A stretch of 64,000 nucleotides of DNA from Alicyclobacillus kakegawensis NBRC 103104 (lineage in GTDB: Bacteria; Bacillota; Bacilli; Alicyclobacillales; Alicyclobacillaceae), in contig NZ_BCRP01000001.1 in the NCBI RefSeq assembly GCF_001552655.1, positions 186,001 through 250,000 on the forward strand, written 5' to 3'. The position numbers and the translations under genes were made by a program. Position 1 is the stretch's first letter. Every line of letters starts with the position of its first letter. Positions 61,378 to 64,000 of this stretch are shown here, one piece after another. Under the pieces are notes generated by a model that was not told where the DNA came from, did not search any database, and saw only the letters and a list, made by a program, of their open reading frames with translations.

Positions 61378-63162
61378 TCATGGTTGTTTCTCAATCGCTG
61401 CAACCCGCGTGTTGATGCGCCGGATGACTTCCGCATCAAACTTTGGTCTACGGTCGTACGTGTATAGACCGTTCACCTCTTGCTCCACATCGTATAATTG
61501 CGTGTAACAAAATGCGCATATAGCTGGGTTTTCTAATAAAGCTGTGGTTAATCCTTCATAGCGTCGCAAAAATTCTTCTTTTGACCTAGGTCGCTCGCCA
61601 TACCCCCAGCCTTTGTCATCCGCCTGCTCCGGATACCACCAGATTCCTCCGTATTCGCTGACGAAATACGGTTGTCCCTCGTACCGTTGGCGCTCCGGAA
61701 ATGTGTTGTAAACCGCCCCTCCATCTTTCATCGGCGCAAATTTTTCCGCAAACGTCTCTGGGTCCTGTTCATAATCGTGGATATCGAAGATATCCGTCAT
61801 CACATGAAAGTTCCCGCTCGTGTCGATGACCGGCCGCGTGCAATCGAACGCCTTCGTTACGTTGTAGACAATACGCAATACCTCGTCATCCTGGCGGGCA
61901 TGGTTTGCCGACATGCTGTCCCAGGTCTCGTTGAACGGGCACCATCCGACAATGGATGGATGGTTGAAGTCACGCCGAATCCCCTCCAGCCACTCGGGCA
62001 AAAATCGCTCCAGTCCCACTGCGGTTGAAATATCCAGCCCCCAGCTTGCGTGCTCCCCCCATACGATATATCCCAGCTGGTCGGCCCAATAGAGGTATCT
62101 TTCTTCGAACATTTTCTGATGCAGTCGTGCCCCGTTGAAACCAAGCTCCATGGCCAGCTCAATATCTCGACGAAGGGACGCATCGGTTGGGGCCGTGTAG
62201 ACGCCGTCTGGATAATATCCCTGGTCCAAGACCAGGCGTTGAAACACGGGTCTGCCGTTAATGAGAATCTTTTTCTCGCCAAGCGACACCGTGCGCAATC
62301 CAAAATAACTTTCCACGCGATCCCGGACATCACCGCGGCAAGAGAGTGTCAACTGAACGTCATACAGACGAGGCTTGCCCACGTCCCACAAATGCACCTC
62401 AGATAGTGGAATCGTGATGCGGATGCTGTTCATTCCCACTTTCGCAGCGCCTTGTCCGACCGCCCTGCCTTTGTATTTCACGTGAATCTGGAGGTCTTCG
62501 TCATACTGGATGCGTCCAGCAACGCCCACCTCAACATGAACACAGGCATTGGCTGGATCGGGAAAGTATCTCAACCCAGAGATGTAGGTTTCGTTCGTAC
62601 ATTCCAACCATACCGTTTGCCAAATGCCCGTCGTCCTCGTGTAATCGCAGCCGTGCGAATATAGTAGAGCGCTCTGCTTGCCGCGGGGTTGCAGACGGGA
62701 ACGGTTGTCGTCCTCGGCGCAGACGGTAATCACGTTTTCACCCGGGTGCACCAGGTGCGTGATGTTGAAAGAGAAAGATGAATACCCGCCGCGATGCGTA
62801 CCCACAGATTTACCGTTAATCCAAACCTCCGTTTCATAGTCCACAGCACCAAAGTGAATGAAGACCTGTTTCCCTTCCCACTCCCTTGGCAAGGTGAAGG
62901 TGCGTCGGTACCACACCGCGGCCATAAAGTCCTTGTATTCAATTCCAGATAACTTACTCTCCGGGCAAAAAGGCACCAGAATCCTTTGCGAAAAGCTGCT
63001 CTTGGCGGGAAAATTCCTCTCCCGGCCCGTCCGGCCGCCATCCATTTCGAATTCCCATGTTCCGTTTAGGTTTAACCAATCCGCTCGAACCAGTTGCGGC
63101 CGCGGATACTCTGGCCGCGGAATGTTCGTCGTGTTCAGAATGTCGCTCTCGGGAATGCCCAT
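61378..63162 (-). CDS. Glycoside hydrolase family 2 beta-glycosidase
   Basis: 594 aa. Jelly-roll sugar-binding domain (FIHFGAVDYETEVWINGKSVG), immunoglobulin-like domain, then the TIM barrel with acid/base Glu412 in WCPFNETWD and nucleophile Glu503 in YFVSEYGGIWW. It is shorter than LacZ and could be a beta-galactosidase, glucuronidase or mannosidase. ATG 63162 follows AAGGAGAG. It is downstream of a sugar ABC permease, presumably in the same operon. Confidence 0.88.
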   Translation of the reverse strand: MGIPESDILNTTNIPRPEYPRPQLVRADWLNLNGTWEFEMDGGRTGRERNFPAKSSFSQRILVPFCPESKLSGIEYKDFMAAVWYRRTFTLPREWEGKQVFIHFGAVDYETEVWINGKSVGTHRGGYSSFSFNITHLVHPGENVITVCAEDDNRSRLQPRGKQSALLYSHGCDYTRTTGIWQTVWLECTNETYISGLRYFPDPANACVHVEVGVAGRIQYDEDLQIHVKYKGRAVGQGAAKVGMNSIRITIPLSEVHLWDVGKPRLYDVQLTLSCRGDVRDRVESYFGLRTVSLGEKKILINGRPVFQRLVLDQGYYPDGVYTAPTDASLRRDIELAMELGFNGARLHQKMFEERYLYWADQLGYIVWGEHASWGLDISTAVGLERFLPEWLEGIRRDFNHPSIVGWCPFNETWDSMSANHARQDDEVLRIVYNVTKAFDCTRPVIDTSGNFHVMTDIFDIHDYEQDPETFAEKFAPMKDGGAVYNTFPERQRYEGQPYFVSEYGGIWWYPEQADDKGWGYGERPRSKEEFLRRYEGLTTALLENPAICAFCYTQLYDVEQEVNGLYTYDRRPKFDAEVIRRINTRVAAIEKQP

Positions 63163-63267
63163 GCTGTCAACTCTCCTTCTGTTGATCGCGCTATCTAGCA
63201 GGTGGAGTCCGCCGGAGTACACCTCTCTCCATCCCCCCAACCCGGCCGACTACGCCTTGATGACGCC

Positions 63268-64000
63268 TTATTTCAAGCCGGAGAATGCAAATCCCCTGAT
63301 AATGTGCCGCTGGAAAAGAACGTACACGATGAAGACTGGGATCGACACAATGACATCGGCAGTGGCCGGCAGGGTGTAGTCGGTGTGGTAGGACGAGTTA
63401 AAAAAGGGTATGCCGACCGGAACCGTCATCACGTTAGGAGAAGTGATGCTGATGTAGGGCCACAGGAAGTTGTTCCATGAGCCAAGGAACGTAAAAATAG
63501 CGAGGGCCGCCAACGCTGGGCGGGCCAACGGAACGGCTATCATAAAAATCATTCTCAACACGCCACAGCCATCCATTCTGGCAGCTTCAAAATACTCCCG
63601 AGAAAGGCCGTCAAAAAATTGCTTTACCAGCAAGACGCCGAACGGCACAGCGATACTCGGCAAAATTAACGCCCCATACCCATCCAGCATATGCAGAGAC
63701 CGAAACAGCAAATAAAACGGAATCAGCAGCGCCTCTCCCGGGACCATCAGACCCAGAGCGAGCAAAAAAACCACCAATCCGCGACCGGGAAAGCGATTTT
63801 GTGAAATCGGGAACGCACAGAGGACTGACAACAGGAGAACAAGCACCGTGACAATGAGTGCGACAAGGAAGCTATTGAGCAGCCATAACAAAATCGGAGC
63901 ATGGGTAAATGCGTAAACGTAGTTGCCGACAGAGTACGGAGCCTGAAACCAAGAAGCAACATTCAGCACATTGCTGCCTTGGGGCTTAAATGAAACCAAG
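63268..64000 (-). CDS. Carbohydrate ABC transporter permease, MalG type (partial)
   Basis: The C-terminal 243 or more residues; the start lies beyond the window. Five membrane helices are visible and the EAA loop EYFEAARMDGCGVLRMIFMIAVPL is clear (in part EAARMDGCGVLRMIFMIAVP). It ends IIRGFAFSGLK, a usual CUT1-family terminus. Substrate-binding and partner permease genes should be upstream. Confidence 0.92.
   Translation of the reverse strand, partial: LVSFKPQGSNVLNVASWFQAPYSVGNYVYAFTHAPILLWLLNSFLVALIVTVLVLLLSVLCAFPISQNRFPGRGLVVFLLALGLMVPGEALLIPFYLLFRSLHMLDGYGALILPSIAVPFGVLLVKQFFDGLSREYFEAARMDGCGVLRMIFMIAVPLARPALAALAIFTFLGSWNNFLWPYISITSPNVMTVPVGIPFFNSSYHTDYTLPATADVIVSIPVFIVYVLFQRHIIRGFAFSGLK

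Overview
The window looks like a chromosomal segment of a GC-rich, spore-forming Gram-positive bacterium of the Bacillales, most like Alicyclobacillaceae. Reasons: high GC and GC-rich third codon positions in the core genes, strong AGGAGG-type ribosome binding sites with many GTG and TTG starts, Firmicute sporulation genes (spoIIR, spo0F), RNA polymerase delta subunit (rpoE), the arginine phosphatase ywlE, and gene order shared with Bacillus subtilis (upp to atp; mntP-ywlE-rpiB-ywlG; prfA-prmC-spoIIR-tsaC; fadF-acdA-rpoE-pyrG-spo0F-fsa-glpX-rho-rpmE). The genus is an inference from gene content, not from a marker search.

Layout. 1-7,474: complete F-type ATP synthase operon on the minus strand (atpZ-like, atpI, B, E, F, H, A, G, D, C) with its promoter. 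7,475-9,650: upp and wecB. 9,731-17,344: MFS transporter, ywlG-rpiB-ywlE-mntP, a secreted GDSL esterase-like protein, tsaC and spoIIR. 17,484-25,251: prmC-prfA, rpmE, a small FAD protein, a tiny exported repeat peptide, rho, glpX and patA. 25,405-34,623: dapL-dapH, fsa, spo0F, pyrG, rpoE, acyl-CoA dehydrogenase and fadF. 35,084-42,336: a chemoreceptor, an SASP-like protein, a YwiB-like protein, speB-speE and feoABC.

From about 42,500 to 57,000 the region is accessory and partly decaying: a GNAT-NTF2 fusion, an IS3-family element with a disrupted orfA/orfB junction sitting at the stop codon of a frameshifted grpB-like gene, a TetR repressor lacking its DNA-binding half, an AT-rich two-gene island (46.3-47.8 kb) of unknown function, a two-component system with small membrane proteins, and an iron-siderophore ABC uptake locus (binding protein, two permeases, ATPase, FhuF-like reductase). 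A PadR regulator is followed by the broken remnant of a membrane protein. 57,042-61,298 holds a TauD-type dioxygenase divergent from a sulfonate/nitrate-type ABC transporter. 61,378-64,000 holds a GH2 beta-glycosidase and the end of a sugar ABC permease.

Functional links: patA, dapH and dapL supply the acetylase branch of diaminopimelate/lysine synthesis; speB and speE make spermidine; fadF and acdA feed electrons from beta-oxidation; feoABC and the siderophore locus handle iron, each preceded by an inverted repeat that could bind a metal regulator. No tRNA, rRNA or CRISPR array was seen. The most useful regulatory observations are two probable transcription attenuators: one between rpoE and pyrG, and one in the leader of the sulfonate-type ABC operon.
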